Source of the DNA: Hirsutella rhossiliensis
Lineage: Eukaryota; Ascomycota; Sordariomycetes; Hypocreales; Ophiocordycipitaceae
Reading direction: 5' to 3'
DNA: 64,000 nucleotides
Assembly: GCF_020360975.1 (NCBI RefSeq)
Contig: NW_025408675.1
Coordinates: 1,860,001-1,924,000 of the forward strand
A program made the position numbers and the translations under genes. The notes under the pieces were generated by a model, which saw nothing but the letters and a program-made list of their open reading frames with translations, was not told where the DNA came from and made no database searches. Numbering within the stretch: the stretch's first letter is position 1; the number at the start of each line of letters is the position of its first letter. Of the stretch, positions 1 to 12,487 are shown piece by piece.

Positions 1-2027
1 TCTTAAGTAGTAGGGTTCTATTTTATATAGGAATTCTTTTACGTTATCTAAAAAGACTTCCTTTATAGTAATATTATCCTAGTTATTTTAAACTAAGGCT
101 TTATATTCTAAGAACCTTTCTAAGGCTTCTACCTTAGATTTTATTAAATATATTTCTAAATATCTTATCCTTATATCTAAAAAGTATATAAAGGAAGTAT
201 ATTTATTATAAGTTAGGGTCCTTATAGCGCCCTAAATATTAATAGTAACTCTATTAAGGTAATTATATACCTTATTAGATAGGGATTTATTCCTTTTATT
301 AGTTGCTTTTACTTTAATATAAGCTTTATATTCTTTTAATTTTATAATATCTTTCTTAGATATAGTTATATCTTTATTATATCTTTTAAAGGTTTCTAGT
401 AAGGCTTTAAGACTTATATATCCTAGCCTTAAATACTATAAATAAAAGTTAAGGTCCTTTATATTATTCCTTATACTATTAATATTATATAGGAATGTCT
501 TTTTCTTTAAGAAAGGAATTTCTAAAGAGAAGATATAAGGGTTATCTTACTATTTTCCTTTAAATATAATATTAGCCTAGTTATATAGTAGGAAAATCTC
601 CTTGCTATTAATAAAAGCATAAGTATTTTTAAAATATAGTTAGCTTATAATATTTACCTTTAATTCGGGTATAAAAGGTAGTTTCTTACGATAAATAGCC
701 TTTTATTATTTAAAAATCTAAAAAGAAGATCTCTATAGCCTTTAATAACTATATAAGATGCTTTTCCCTAATTAACCTTAGTAAAGATAGTTCGAAAATT
801 AATAAGGAATTTCTTTTCCGATACTATATACCTAGTAGTATTAGTATCGTATATAAAATTATAGAAATTTCTATTCTCTAAGGTTTTATAAGGGATTTCC
901 TTCTCTTTTACCTTATATATAAGGTCTTTAATTCGAGAAGAATTTAAAGGTCCTATTTACCTATTATTAAATACGGCTTTTTTAAGGATATTTAAGGAGA
1001 TATATACCTTTGCTTTTTCTTCGGAGCCTTTATAACCTTTAAGGGTAAGAGGAGGAATAGAAAAATCGATTTCTAGTTCTTTATCTATTTAATTATCGAT
1101 TTCTATTTTTTCTGCTTCTAATATATATAGAGAAGAGGGTATTTTCGTCTTCTTATCGACGTAAGAGTCTAATTTAATAGGATTTCTTTCTATAGAAGGT
1201 TTTCTAGGCCTCTTAAAAGGTATTCCTTTATTTTAATTTTTTAAATTTTTAGAAAAGCCTTTAAAGGCCTTTTCTAGGTAAACATAGTAGTTATCTTTAA
1301 CTAAATACCCTTTCTTCTTATTATAAGTATATTATAATATAATTTATATCTTTTTCTAGGGCTTCTTAGTAAAGAAAGCCTACTTAAGGGGATTTTCTAA
1401 AGACTTAGTCCTCTTAAATTCGTTTATAAGACTACTAAAGAGAGACTCTAGATTAAAAGCCTCTAAGTTATTTTAAAGAGCTTATATTATATTAGTTATA
1501 TAGCTAGAAAATAAGCCTAAAAGGCTATTTAAAATCTAAGCTATAATAACTACTTTTAGAATTATAATATTCTATGCTTTTAGCTCTTTAAATATATCTT
1601 CTACCTTATTTAGGTAGCCTTCTAGGGATTTAAAATCCCTTACTAAAGTATTAAAAAGCTCCTTTATAAGTAGGTAATTTAAAGTAAAGGAAATAGGGTT
1701 ATATAGGGTTTTTAACTTATCTTACGCTTCTTTAGTATTTATTATATACTTTATTTAGGTTAAAGGACTATCTTTAATACGAAGAAAAACTAAAGTAAGT
1801 GCTTCTTTTATCTTTAAGTAATTTTCTTACTATATAGTAGTAGAAAGCTTCTCCTTAACTAAAAGAGCTTATATTTAAATAGCTTAGAAGGTATAGTTAG
1901 AACTACCCTAAAGTTTAGTAAATTCGAACTTATCCCTAGAGCTTATTTTAGAGAATTCGAGGTTATATAGTTAGTATTAGAATTTTAAAGTTATTACCTA
2001 ACTTATAGAGAAGCTAGGCTTATAACC
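1..2027 (-). pseudogene. Copia-2 gag region, RIP-degraded, runs off the left edge
   Basis: Read on the minus strand from 2,027 downwards, the translation crosses many stops yet keeps the look of a Ty1/Copia Gag. Near 1,920-1,860 there is K-F-E-F-T-K-L followed by G-S-S-N-Y, the usual 'L-x-G-x-x-N-Y-x-x-W' start of Copia Gag. At about 1,850-1,745 follow L-L-V-K-E-K-L and then L-R-I-K-D-S-P-L-T, as expected for the UBN2-type Gag fold. It lies directly downstream of a primer-binding site and the LTR at 2,028-2,723, which is the correct order for a minus-strand element. Protease, integrase and RT should lie further left and outside the window. Most of the first 1 kb could not be assigned to a domain. 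All frames are broken by TAA/TAG that are one C-to-T or G-to-A step from Gln or Trp codons. Confidence 0.7.
2017..2027 (-). other. Copia-2 primer-binding site (initiator tRNA-Met half type)
   Basis: The minus strand reads GGTTATAAGCC immediately after the LTR end. Allowing one RIP change (A for G), this is GGTTATGAGCC, the complement of the anticodon arm of initiator tRNA-Met. Half-tRNA-iMet priming is known from Drosophila copia and yeast Ty5. The same motif follows the 5' LTR of the other Copia families here. Confidence 0.7.
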
Positions 2028-2723
2028 TATAAAAAGGTATAAGTAATAAGCATAGGGTCGGGTAATCGATAACGTAAGTAGAAAGACTAGTTAAAGGAGT
2101 ATAGGGTAGGATTTTAACCGGAATTTATAACGAGTATATAAGGGGCTAAATAATATATTAAAAGAATAGCGTTATAAAAGATACTTATAAACTTACTTAT
2201 TTTATCTACTACTCTTAGGGAAATCCTTTATCCTTTATAGACTATTGCTCGCCTACTAGTAAATTAATTAGTTAGCTTTCTAGTATATTCTATAGTACTT
2301 AAAAAGCGCTATCTATAGTATGTCTTCCTAACTTAGTAGGTGGTCTAAATATAACGTAATAGTTAACGTAAGACTATAGGTTTTAATATAAGTAGTAGAT
2401 TTAACTAGAATGTTCTATGCCCTACCTATTCTTATATCGCGGATATCTTTAGAACTACTAAGCTAAAATAGGTAATAGGGTTTCCGTTCTACTTATAATT
2501 AACTTATGCATTTTATATATATTTTAATTTATTAGGATAGGCTTATCTTAACCCGCGTTTCCTAAAAGAAGGTATAGATATTTAGTAGAGGTCTTTATCT
2601 TTAAGGGTTATTCCCTTAAACTATATTATAGAGCCTCTTTTTACTAGCTTATTTTATAGAGCCTCTCTATACTTATTATTTCCTTATAATAGTAAAATAG
2701 GAATATAAAGGTATATTCTTATA
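2028..2723 (-). repeat. Copia-2 5' LTR (696 bp)
   Basis: This is the reverse complement of the LTR seen at 10,691-11,385 and 34,566-35,262, with nearly the same length (695-697 bp). Its ends read TA...TA, as expected of TG...CA after RIP. It is the 5' LTR of the Copia whose gag lies at 1-2,027. Its right end cuts into a Copia-1 LTR that resumes at 2,724, so it inserted into that older LTR. The left TSD partner is outside the window. Confidence 0.85.
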
Positions 2724-3111
2724 AATTCTTATAAAGGTAGTAATTATAGTAAGGGAGTAATTATTATATTGCCTTAATTATACTTTTTTCTTTTATCTAA
2801 CCCTATTTTTTATACCTATTTAGTATCTTAATTAATAAAGAAGATCCTATTTAAAGAAGCTATTAATATCCTTTTAACTACTAAGCTTTTTACTAGTTTT
2901 TCCCCTTCTTTCTAGCCGTTATTAATATATCTATCTTATCTCTCGCTACCTTTATAGGAAGCTATCGCTACTTTTACTTCCCCTCTTACCCTTACCCTCC
3001 TCTTTATACCTCCTTTTAGCTCTTTCTTTAAAACCTATTTTTTAGCTTCCTAGGTCCCTCGTATTATAGGATATCTCTAAGAACTATAAAATTAAGCTAT
3101 ACCTCGTAATA
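2724..3111 (-). repeat. Copia-1 3' LTR, truncated (388 of about 477 bp)
   Basis: It matches the right-hand four fifths of the Copia-1 LTRs at 17,693-18,168, 44,810-45,287 and 50,641-51,117. The missing 89 or so bp at its left are replaced by the Copia-2 LTR. It is followed at once by TACCCCCTT, which is a polypurine tract on the minus strand (AAGGGGGTA). It is therefore the 3' LTR of a minus-strand element. Confidence 0.85.
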
Positions 3112-3940
3112 TACCCCCTTAGCTATAGCCTACCCTTATAGAAAGGGTAAGGCTAAATACTTAGGCTAGTAAGCGTATAAAGTAGGTCTTAGTTTATACT
3201 TATCCCTTACTTAAGAAATCTAGGTATTAGCCCTAAGCTCTTTTAGACCTACTTTAAGAAAAGGGGCCTAAGGAGGATATTAAGTCTTATAAGAAAGGGG
3301 GGCTTCTCTAAGGATAAATCCCTATAAAGGGGCCTTTAAAAAGAATAAGTCTTAATTAAGCTAAGGGCCCTCTTTTAAGATAAGTCCTAATTCCTCTTTT
3401 TAGCTTTAGACGTCTCCTTCCTCCTATATACTATTAGCTCCTCTTATAGACTATTAAGGCGGGCATTTAAGGATAGCTTCTCTTAAACGTCTTTTAGCTT
3501 AATTTACTATAAAAAGATAGCTAGCTTCTACTTTAGTAAGGGCTTTATAAGACCGTTAGCTTTTATTAATACTATTAAAACTTAACGGATAAAAATAAGT
3601 TTACTTTAAACCTCTTAGTATAACTAATACTAGTAGATATTAGTATACTATAGCTAGGTTAATAGCTTACTATTTTCCTTAATAAAAATCTATATAGTCT
3701 ATATATTATTATATTCTATAGCTAATAAGGTTAGAATTTATAGTTATAAAGATATTAATAGCTAGCTAAGGAAAATCGCCTCTTTTAATACTTTTAAAAG
3801 AGCTAGTAGTTCTACCTTTATATTTAAAGTAGTAATAGTAGCTTACTTTAAAGCTCTTTAAGTAATAGTTCCTTTAAAAAGGGATATAATATACCCTTAT
3901 AAGCTCTTTCTATTTAATAAATTATTTAATAGATATATTT
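3112..3940 (-). pseudogene. Copia-1 pol 3' end (RNase H region), broken
   Basis: This segment is collinear with 45,288-46,075 and is the reverse complement of 51,123-51,899, the part of Copia-1 between RT and the 3' LTR, where RNase H belongs. It is heavily RIP-mutated with stops in all frames. The element is cut at about 3,940 by the 5' end of LINE-A, so RT, integrase and gag are missing here. The assignment rests on collinearity with the complete copies. I did not identify RNase H catalytic residues with certainty. Confidence 0.75.
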
Positions 3941-6900
3941 AAAAAACTTCTCGCAAAACTAATATATACCTATAGCGGGTATATATTATAACTAAAATAC
4001 TAACTAATACTAGGAATTAATTTAGTAGTATTAATTACCCTTAGTAATAATATTACGCTAAAGCTAAGAGGTAGGTAGATATAGTAGCGGCCCTTAATAT
4101 ACTAGGCTTAATTAGAGCGCGTAGCGCGAAGAGACGCTACCTAAATTTATATACCTTAATAAGGCGAGTTAATAAACCTAAAGTAGCGATACGATATTAG
4201 CCTAGGCGCTAAGTAACCCTATAGAAAAAGTAGTATATAATAAACTTACGGGCTTTATCTTAAGTATATAGTTTAGTAAGGTATAGGTAGTAGTTAAACG
4301 GCTCTTTAAGGTAAAGAGCCGCGCTAGTAGCGTATTATTAGTAGTGCTCTACGTAGATAAGAGCTATAAGATAATAATCTACGATATAATTAAGGAGGTA
4401 ATTAAGGAAGAACTCTACTTAAGTATTGCTTTAGGCCTAGGGGGCCCTAAGTAAACCTAGGCCGCGGTCGTAGCTAAGACTAAGAGACCGACCTAATATA
4501 AAGCTATAGTAAAATAGGTCCTACCGCGCTATAAATATAAGATTATCGTAGTCCTTACTAGGCTACCGCTTAAAATCCTAAGCCGCGAACTAAAGGATAT
4601 AATAAAGGCGGTAAATATAGCCCTAAAAGCTATAAGCGCTATAGCGGTAAGGCGCCTTTAAAGTAAAGATATTATAGTTATATTTAATACTATAGCGAAA
4701 GCCTATTAAAAGGACTAAGGCTAGGCTAAGGCTATATTTAAACTAAAGGCTATTATTACCCGCCGCTTATATATAGTAGTCGCTAAGAATATCCTTTTAA
4801 GGGTAGCGATAGTAAATAAGGAGCGATTACTTAATAAGATTATAAAGGCAAATAAAGTTAAGGTCCTTTAGGCTTAAGCGCTATACCTTTAATCTAAGAT
4901 ATCGATAGTAATAATTATACTTATTAAGGTTAGTAGCTTAAAGGAGGCTAATAAGCTTTATAACCTAAGCTTAGTCCTTAAAGTATAAATCTTTTAATAT
5001 AAACCTTATAATAAGTCGGTCTAACTATAAAGGTATTATAAATACTATAAATATAGCTATATCGCTAAGTAGTATATATTAATATAACTTTATAGCTAAT
5101 ATAAGAGTATAGTATATAATAAAAGCAAGGATAAATATAAGGCTAAGAAGGGCGAAATCCCTTATAATTATATCTTATATTAAGGGGACTACTTATTATA
5201 GACCTAGACTTACCCTATAGTAAATAAAGCCTAAGAAAAGGTAAGGGGAAACTACTTATAATAACCTTTATAGTTTATAAATACTTAGATATATACTAAA
5301 TAATAGGTGCTCCCTACTATTAAAACTTAAGGCGTTCTTAAATCGACTATAGTTTAAAAGTAAGAACTAAGTAAACCGCGCTAAGATAAGAGGTTAAGCT
5401 TAAAATACTTACTAGCTAGTAGGGTTAAGGAGGCCGAACTAAGTATAAACGATATTTATAGGTATAGTAAATAAAAAAGCGCTAAGAGATAAAGCGCCTC
5501 CCTCTTTATATAAACGACCCTTTTTACCTTAACCTTACTTATATATAACTAAAAGTACTATTTTAATATATATAAAAGAGATATAAGCTAGCTTAGTTAG
5601 CGCTTTACTACTAAGCTAGCTTTAACTTAATAGTACTATAGGAAGTAAAAGCTATACTAGGAGGCGGCCCCCCTTACCCTTAAAGCGGCGCCCTATAGCT
5701 TAGTCTATAAGGAGGGAAGGTATATACTATATATATATAAAAGGCTTAGGCTAGGGACTTAGTTACCTTAGTCTAGACTAGATTAAAGTAAGGTAATTTT
5801 TAGGGATAGTACTAAACTATAAGCGATTTACTTACTATTAAGGGCTATAAGGGCTAGAGTATTACGTAACCTAAGCGTAATTAAACTAAAGTACTTTATA
5901 GTAATAGTAAGGGACTTTAATATCTATTACTTACTTTAAGATAGATATAATAAAACCTTAGATAGCGTAATATAACTTATATAAAAGGTAATAAAACTAT
6001 AACTTAAACTTATTACTTTAAGAAGATAGTATATAAGATTTTTCTATAGCTAAAAGGATAGTACTATTAACCTAGCTTAGGTAATACTAAAGACTAAGAT
6101 ATAGTATACTAAGCCCGACCTAGACCTAACTAAGTTAGACTATATCCCTTAGACTATTATATTATAGGTCGATACCTAGGACTAGGTACTTAAACTAGCC
6201 CTAAGGTAAAAAGAAGTAAAAGTAAAGCTAGTTAAAGCTAAGACTATATCTTAGCTAAGACTATACTAGCTAACGCTTTAGACGCTTAAGGATATTAACT
6301 AGGACCTAGACTATATCTTTACTACTTTAACGTAGATCGCGATAGCTATAGTTCCGCGCTAAGGGCGAGTATTACCTAAGGGCAATATATAGTTTACCTT
6401 AAAAGTAAGGAGGGCGATAAGGGAAGCTAAGAGGGTAAGGAGGAAGTATAGGTAAGAAAGGAGTAAGGCGAACTAAGAAGACCTATATAAAGCGTCTATA
6501 GCTTAAAAGTAGACCGTCTATAAAGTAAGGAGGGCCTATTAATATAAGTTCTTAGAGGAATTTAACGCTAATAATACTAAGCTTTAGAATATAAAGAGGT
6601 AGGCTAGACTTTATAATAAGCTACTATTAAAACCGACCTATATCCCGCCGCTAGTTAAGGAAGGTAAGGACTAATTAATAGAAACCTTTAAAGGGAAGGC
6701 CTAAATATTAGCCGCTAAGTTCTTCCTATTAAAGGCTAGTATAACTTAAGGGCTACCTTAGCCTATAACTAAGGCGACCTTTATAGTTAACTAATAGATC
6801 TAGCTAGCTAATATTATAGTAGCGCTAAGTAAGATAGTAAGCTAGAAAGTAGTAGGTCTAAATAGCGTTCCTTTAAGGTTTATTAAAAAGTATAGCCTAG

Positions 6901-8204
6901 CCTTAGTTTAATAACTAGCTATAATCTTTAATACTTATACTTAACTCTTATATTTCCTAGGTTAGTTTTATAGCGCGAATATAGTAGTTATCTAGAAGCT
7001 AGGTAAGAGGCTAGAAGCTTACTATATAGTAAAGGGATAGAGACTAATTTCCCTCTTACTAATAATAGGAAAAGTACTTAAATAGATACTAACTTAAAGG
7101 ATTATAAGAGTAGTAAAAGTAAATAGTATCTTACTAAATAAATAAATAAGGAATAAGAAGGAACGCTTTATAAAGGCGGCGATCTTATTAATAACGGAAC
7201 TAATACGCGCGACCTAGGCCTAGAAGGGTACTATATTATTCCTATAGCTAGATATTAAGGGCGTATTTAATATAGTTAACTATAATAAGCTTATAAGGGA
7301 ACTAAAGCTTAAGGGATATCTTAGATAGCTTATAAGCTTAATATAAATCTTTATAAGCAATAAAAGATTAACCTTTTACTTTAATAGGAGGACCTTAAAG
7401 CTAACTTAAGTATTAATAAGAGTCTTTTAAGGCTCCCCTTTATCCTTAATCCTATTTCTATACTATATAACCCCCTTATATAAAAGGCTTAGCACGATAT
7501 ATAGTATTTATACTATTAGCTTTACTAAAGATATAAGTATAGTTAGTATTAAACCTAATAAGGCTATTATAGTAGTACGCTTAAAGGAAGCTTAAAGGGT
7601 ATACGTAGAGTAAGTAACTAAGTTCGCGGTTACTTTTAAACTATCGAAAAGCGAGTTAATATACTTTATATAAAGGAGATAAGTAATAATAACGCTGGTC
7701 CGCTTTAAGGCTAATATAGTAACTCCGGTCTAAGAGGCCCGCCTACTAAGGGTTTAAGTATACCGGAAACTATATTAAAAGGCGCACCTAAAATAGCCCC
7801 GAGTAAAGTTAAAGCGCTAGACTATAGCCTTAACTAAGCTCGCAGCGTTTATATAGGGCTATACCTTACTATACGCTAAGGAAGTCTATAGTAAGGTAAT
7901 CCGGTCCTTAATCTCTTATACTATAGTTATATTCTATAAGATAATACTTATAAGGGGGAAACTATATAAGATTATATAGGACCTTACCTAGGACTAGTTA
8001 GCTTACCTCTAGGTAATAATAAGCGCCTACTACGCGACCTTAGTCTACTAAGTCGAAGTAAAGGTATAGGTGCCCTTAATTAACCTCTACTTAAACTAAA
8101 GAATAATAGATACCCTCTAAAGGCTAGAGGACTTAGGGCTCCTAAGCTAAATCTAACGCGCGTTTAACGTAGTCGCGGGTATACTTAAAAGAAAGCGACA
8201 CTAG
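3941..8204 (+). mobile_element. LINE-A non-LTR retrotransposon, copy 1 (RIP-dead)
   Basis: The order is ORF1 with a zinc knuckle, then endonuclease, then RT, typical of fungal Tad-like LINEs. At 5,034-5,075 the frame reads Y-Y-K-Y-Y-K-Y-S-Y-I-A-K-stop-Y. With each Tyr at a metal-ligand position read as RIP-changed Cys or His, the spacing is exactly C-x2-C-x4-H-x4-C. At about 5,909-5,930 R-D-F-N-I-Y-Y matches the endonuclease motif G-D-F-N-I-H-H. At 7,428-7,457 stop-G-S-P-L-S-L-I-L-F matches the RT motif Q-G-S-P-L-S-x-x-L-F, and S-F-T-K-D-I at 7,518 onwards is the expected position of the catalytic x-x-D-D/E-D box. The start is set by the same 5' boundary in the copy at 61,151. The element is interrupted at 8,204 by LTR-X, and its 3' end was not found with certainty. 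Confidence 0.82.
5034..5075 (+). other. CCHC zinc-knuckle remnant in LINE-A ORF1
   Basis: The four ligand codons are now TAT, TAC, TAT and TAT. The spacing 2-4-4 is intact and each codon is one C/G-to-T/A change from TGT, TGC, CAT and TGT. The motif is repeated at 62,244-62,285 in the second LINE-A. Confidence 0.75.
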
Positions 8205-8782
8205 TATAAGGAACGGTGTTCTTACTATAAATAAAGTAGCTATAATATACTCTCCCGATTATATAAGCTAATAAGTAGTATATTAATTATTGATAAAATC
8301 CTATATTATAGATTAAGAATCGCTCGTTATTTTATATATTATTATATTTTAAACGGGTTACCGGTTATTATATAATCGGGAATTAAAGAAATAGAGCTAG
8401 CTTAGAATACTAGCTAAGACCTCTTAAGAATACTAGTACGACTAACCTCCTTTAAATATAAATATTAATATTACTAAGATACTTCCTAATATACTTAGGG
8501 TATTACTAAATTCCTTAGTCTTAAGGCTATATAGTAGCCTAAATCTACTCTTAAAAGGTTCTTCCGTTTAGCTATAATTATCTATATAAGATAGTATATC
8601 TACTAGTAAATAAAAAGAGAATTATTAACTTTAATACTACTTTTATATACTAATATATTACTAATAAATTCTATTAAAAATCCTACCTTATACTCCTTCT
8701 TCCCCTTTATTATATAGTCTTATATAATTCCTTAATTTCCTAAAATTCCGCTTTTACTCATATACCTTAAGAGCTAGAAAGA
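8205..8782 (+). repeat. LTR-X left LTR (578 bp, fully RIP-mutated)
   Basis: It begins TATAAGGAACGGTGTTC (right copy: TGTAAGG...) and ends TATACCTTAAGA, collinear with 11,920-12,487. Nearly every CA/TG of the right copy is TA here. Confidence 0.8.
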
Positions 8783-10690
8783 GAGTAGGCCCTTAACGGC
8801 GCTACCTCTAAGTAGACCCCCCCTTATAAAGGAGATAAAGGGAGTTTAGAGCTAGATAGGATCGGACGACCTCTTTAATAAAACTAAGTTACTTAAAAGG
8901 CTAAATAAGGAATAGGCCGCTTAATAGAACGCTAAGGAAGATATAATTTAATAATACTAAACTACCTTCTACCCTACTAACTTCCTACCTTAGTTTAATA
9001 AGGCGATAATACTAAACTATTATAAGGGCCTCCTTAAGTATATTAGTATAGTAATTACTTAGATATAAATAGGAAAGATCGGACTTAATAACTTCCTTTT
9101 TAACTAATAAGTCCTTAGTATAATTTCGTTAATATATACTTATAAATAAAAATAAGATACTATCTACTATATAATAATTAACTATTTATTAATAGTAAAG
9201 GTATAGGAGTCCCTCTTAATATAAGCATAGGACGCTAGTAATATAAGAGCGGGCCTTTAAGGGAAAAAGATAGCGGCGCCGCTAATATAATAGTTCTTCC
9301 GCTTAGGTAGGCTTTATTAGTTCGACCTAGCTTAGAGGCTATATATAGATATACCGGATAATAGGACTAAGGTTACGCTAAAGATAAAGCGGCCTTAACT
9401 AAGACTACCTTAGCTAATTACTTCCCTTATTAAGGCGATCTAAGAAGAGAAAGGACTTATAATAATAAGACTATAGCTTTAACTAAATTAAACCTAGACT
9501 AAGTATAAACCTTACTAATTAAACTATAAACTAAATAAAACTAACATAACTTAATTAAACTAACCTTAATAGCTATAGAATAAGACCTATTATTAAAAGA
9601 CTATAACTAAATAAGACCTAACTTAGAACTAAACTAAGATAGAGCTAATAACTAGCCCCCCTTAAAATACAACCTTAGCCTAGCTTATTAATAGTAATAT
9701 CCGCTTTATTATTATAGTAGGAATAATAAGACCCCTCTAAGGTAGTACGCGGGGTATAGGAGGGAGTAACCTAAGGCTTACGAGGAGTATAGTGACTACT
9801 ACTACTATAAGAAGCCTAATAACGACTAGTTAAACCTAACCTTAAACCTAAACTAAAGCTAGCTTAGATAGCTAGCTTATAAGATAAAGTAATAACTAGG
9901 GTTTATACTAAGGTAGGACCTATACTAGTAGTAGTATAGAGGCGTTCGCTATAGCTTATACTATAACCTTAGATCTAATTAAGGTTAAGACTAGTAATAA
10001 TCTTAGCTAGGACTAAACTATAATAGCTATAAAGATACTATTAAACGAAGTTAAGAGCGCTAATAAGATTAGTAGGCAACGTAAGATAAGGACGCTTTAA
10101 GGCGGGCTTAGCGCTAAAAGAACTACTAAGCTATAGCTCGGCGTTAAAACTAATAAAAGGAGATATAGTAGGCTCCTAAGCCGGCTTTATAACGACTATA
10201 AGTATAGCGACGATAATAAACTCCTTAGCCTTAGCCTTAAATAAGGCCTTAGATATAGCTATTACCTTATACTTACCTTTACCTTTCCCTTTATTTAAAG
10301 GGACTAAGGCTAGACTAAGCTTAATAAGATTAAAACTACTATCCTTACTATTAGGGCTATTACTAGTAATAAGATAGAAATAGTTAGCGAGATTATTAAC
10401 TACTATAAAAGTCTTTTAAGTAACTAAGAGTAACTTAGGCTTAACCTAAGCTAAGGTCTTAATAGTATCGCTAAACTTACTTAGGTACTTTTCTAAGGAC
10501 TTATATATATAGTAGGTATTATTTATAAAATAAGTAAAAGCTAATATAAGCGTCTCGATATTCTTAGTAACTATAGCTAGACTAGGGGTAGACTTACTTA
10601 ACGCGCCCTTACCCTTAGTAGCGGGGGCCTTTTAACTAGCGCGAATATAAGTTTTTAAAGTAGCGTAATAAAAGCGCTTTTATACTAAAC
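8783..10690. other. LTR-X internal DNA, left part, coding content uncertain
   Basis: About 1.9 kb of RIP-mutated DNA with moderate GC patches (for example GCGGCGCCGC near 9,270). A Gag-like reading is possible up to about 9,550 on the plus strand. From 10,080 to 10,690 I recognise nothing. No pol motif was found. Confidence 0.4.
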
Positions 10691-11385
10691 TATAAGAATA
10701 TACCCTTATATTCTTATTTTACTATTATAAAGAAATAATAGGCATAGGGAGGCTTTATAGAATAAGCTAGTAAAAAGAGGCTCTATAATACAGTCTAAGG
10801 GAATAACCCTTAAAAGACAAAGACCTCTACTAGACATCTATACCTTCCTCTAAGGAAAGCGGGTTAGGATAAGCCTATCCTTACAAACAAAAATATGCAT
10901 AAAATGCATAAGTCAATTACGACCAGAACGGATACCCTATTGCCTATTTTGGCCTAGCGGTTCCGAAGATATCCGCGATACGAGAATAGGTAGGGCATAG
11001 AACATTCTAGTTAAATCCACTACTTATGCTAGAACCCATAGTCTTATATAAACCATCACGCTATAATCAGACCACCTACTAAGCTAGGAAGATATACTAT
11101 AGATAGAGCTTTTTAAGCACTATAGAATATACTAGAAAGCTAACTAATTGGTCTACTAGTAGGCGAGCAATGGTCTATAAAAGACGAAGGATTTCCCTAG
11201 GAGTAGTAGATAGAATAAGTAAGTTCGTATATATCTTTTACAAGGCTATTCTTTTAATATATTATTTAGCCCCTTATATACTCGTTATAAATTCCGGATA
11301 AAATCCTACCCTATACCCCTACGACCGATCTTTCCGCTTACGTTATCGATTACCCGATACTACGCTTATTACTTATACCTTCTTA
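10691..11385 (+). repeat. Copia-2 LTR inside LTR-X (695 bp, lightly RIP-mutated)
   Basis: It aligns end to end with the LTRs at 34,566-35,262 and (reversed) 2,028-2,723. It retains many CA and TG dinucleotides (ATGCATAAAATGCATAAG, GGTCTACTAG), so it escaped most of the mutation seen in the other copies. The last two bases (TA) of the family end are missing, and no TSD is seen (TAAAC before, AGGGA after). It is probably a solo LTR whose right edge was altered. Confidence 0.8.
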
Positions 11386-11919
11386 AGGGAAGGGCTATTA
11401 ACCTTAGACTATACTTAGTAAAGGGTATAAGTAGACTCTTTACCTTTAAAGGTAATCTAGAATATAGATTAATATTAAACTTAGATAGTACTATAATAGG
11501 AAGGGGTTACTTACTTAGTAATAGGACTAGTTAAAGTTAGCGTAAGTAATATATACTTTAGCCTTTATAGCTATTAAAGTTAGCTAAAAATATTAAAGGT
11601 AAGACTAACCTAAGATAAAACTAAGATTAATACTTATAAAACTAGTTCTAATAGCTAGTAAAGGACTTATAAGTAAGCTTATTAGTAAGACGCTTAATAT
11701 ATATAAAATATAAAATAAAGCGCTTTAATCCTACTATAGTAGCGACTTTCTTATAAGGAGGGGGTTTTAAAGAAAGTAAGCCGCTACTACCTAAGTTAGC
11801 TTCCTAGTTAGATTTTATAACGCGGCGATAAGTAAACTAGACATAGTATTAAGGAGACCTAGAGTTATAGAAATAAGGTAAGTAAGGTAGTAGTTAGGCT
11901 TATAAAAGAGATAGATAAT
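11386..11919. other. LTR-X internal DNA, right part
   Basis: 534 bp between the Copia-2 LTR and the right LTR-X LTR. It ends in AAAAGAGATAGATAAT, a weak candidate polypurine tract. No domain is recognised. Confidence 0.4.
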
Positions 11920-12487
11920 TGTAAGGAACGGTGTTCCTACTATAAATAAAGCAGCTATAATATACTCTCCCGATTATATAAGCCAATAAGTAGTATATTA
12001 ATTATAGATAAAATCTTATCTTATAGAGCAAGAATCGCTCGTCATTTTGCATGTCATTATGCATTAAACGGGTTGCCGGTTATCGTATAATCGGGAATCG
12101 AAGGAACAGAGCTAGCTTGGAATGCTAGCTAAGACCTCTTAAGAACACCGGCACGACCAACCTCCTTTAAACACAAATATCAGTGGAACCAAGACACTTC
12201 CAGATTCACTCGAGGTATCACGAAATTCCTCAGTCTCAGGGCTATACGGCAGCCTAAATCTGGTCCCGAAAGGTTCTTCCGTTCAGCTACAATTGTCTAT
12301 ATAAGACAGCATGTCCGCTGGTAGATAGATAGAGAATAATTAACTTTAACACCTCTTCCACACACCAATACACTACTAATAAATTCCGTTGAAAATCCTA
12401 ACTTATACTCCTTCTTCCCCTCTATCACGTAGTCTTACGTGATTCCTTGATTTCCCAAAATTCCGCTTTTGCTCATATACCTTAAGA
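11920..12487 (+). repeat. LTR-X right LTR (568 bp, well-preserved base composition)
   Basis: It begins TGTAAGGAACGGTGTTCC, which contains a short inverted repeat GGAAC/GTTCC, and ends TATACCTTAAGA. It keeps CA and TG throughout, unlike its left partner. Confidence 0.8.

Larger units (their letters stand above)
8205..12487 (+). mobile_element. LTR-X element: LTR pair without a recognisable pol
   Basis: Two direct repeats (8,205-8,782 and 11,920-12,487) flank 3,137 bp, of which 695 bp is a Copia-2 LTR, leaving about 2.4 kb of internal DNA. Part of it (about 9,250-9,430) reads through a few stops as a Gag-like stretch (F-R-L-G-R-L-Y). I find no RT, integrase or RNase H motif on either strand. 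It could be a non-autonomous element or a deletion derivative. It splits LINE-A at 8,204. No matching 5 bp TSD is visible (ACTAG before, AGAAT after), so a composite of two separate LTR insertions is also possible. The direction is assigned from the LTR ends only. Confidence 0.5.
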
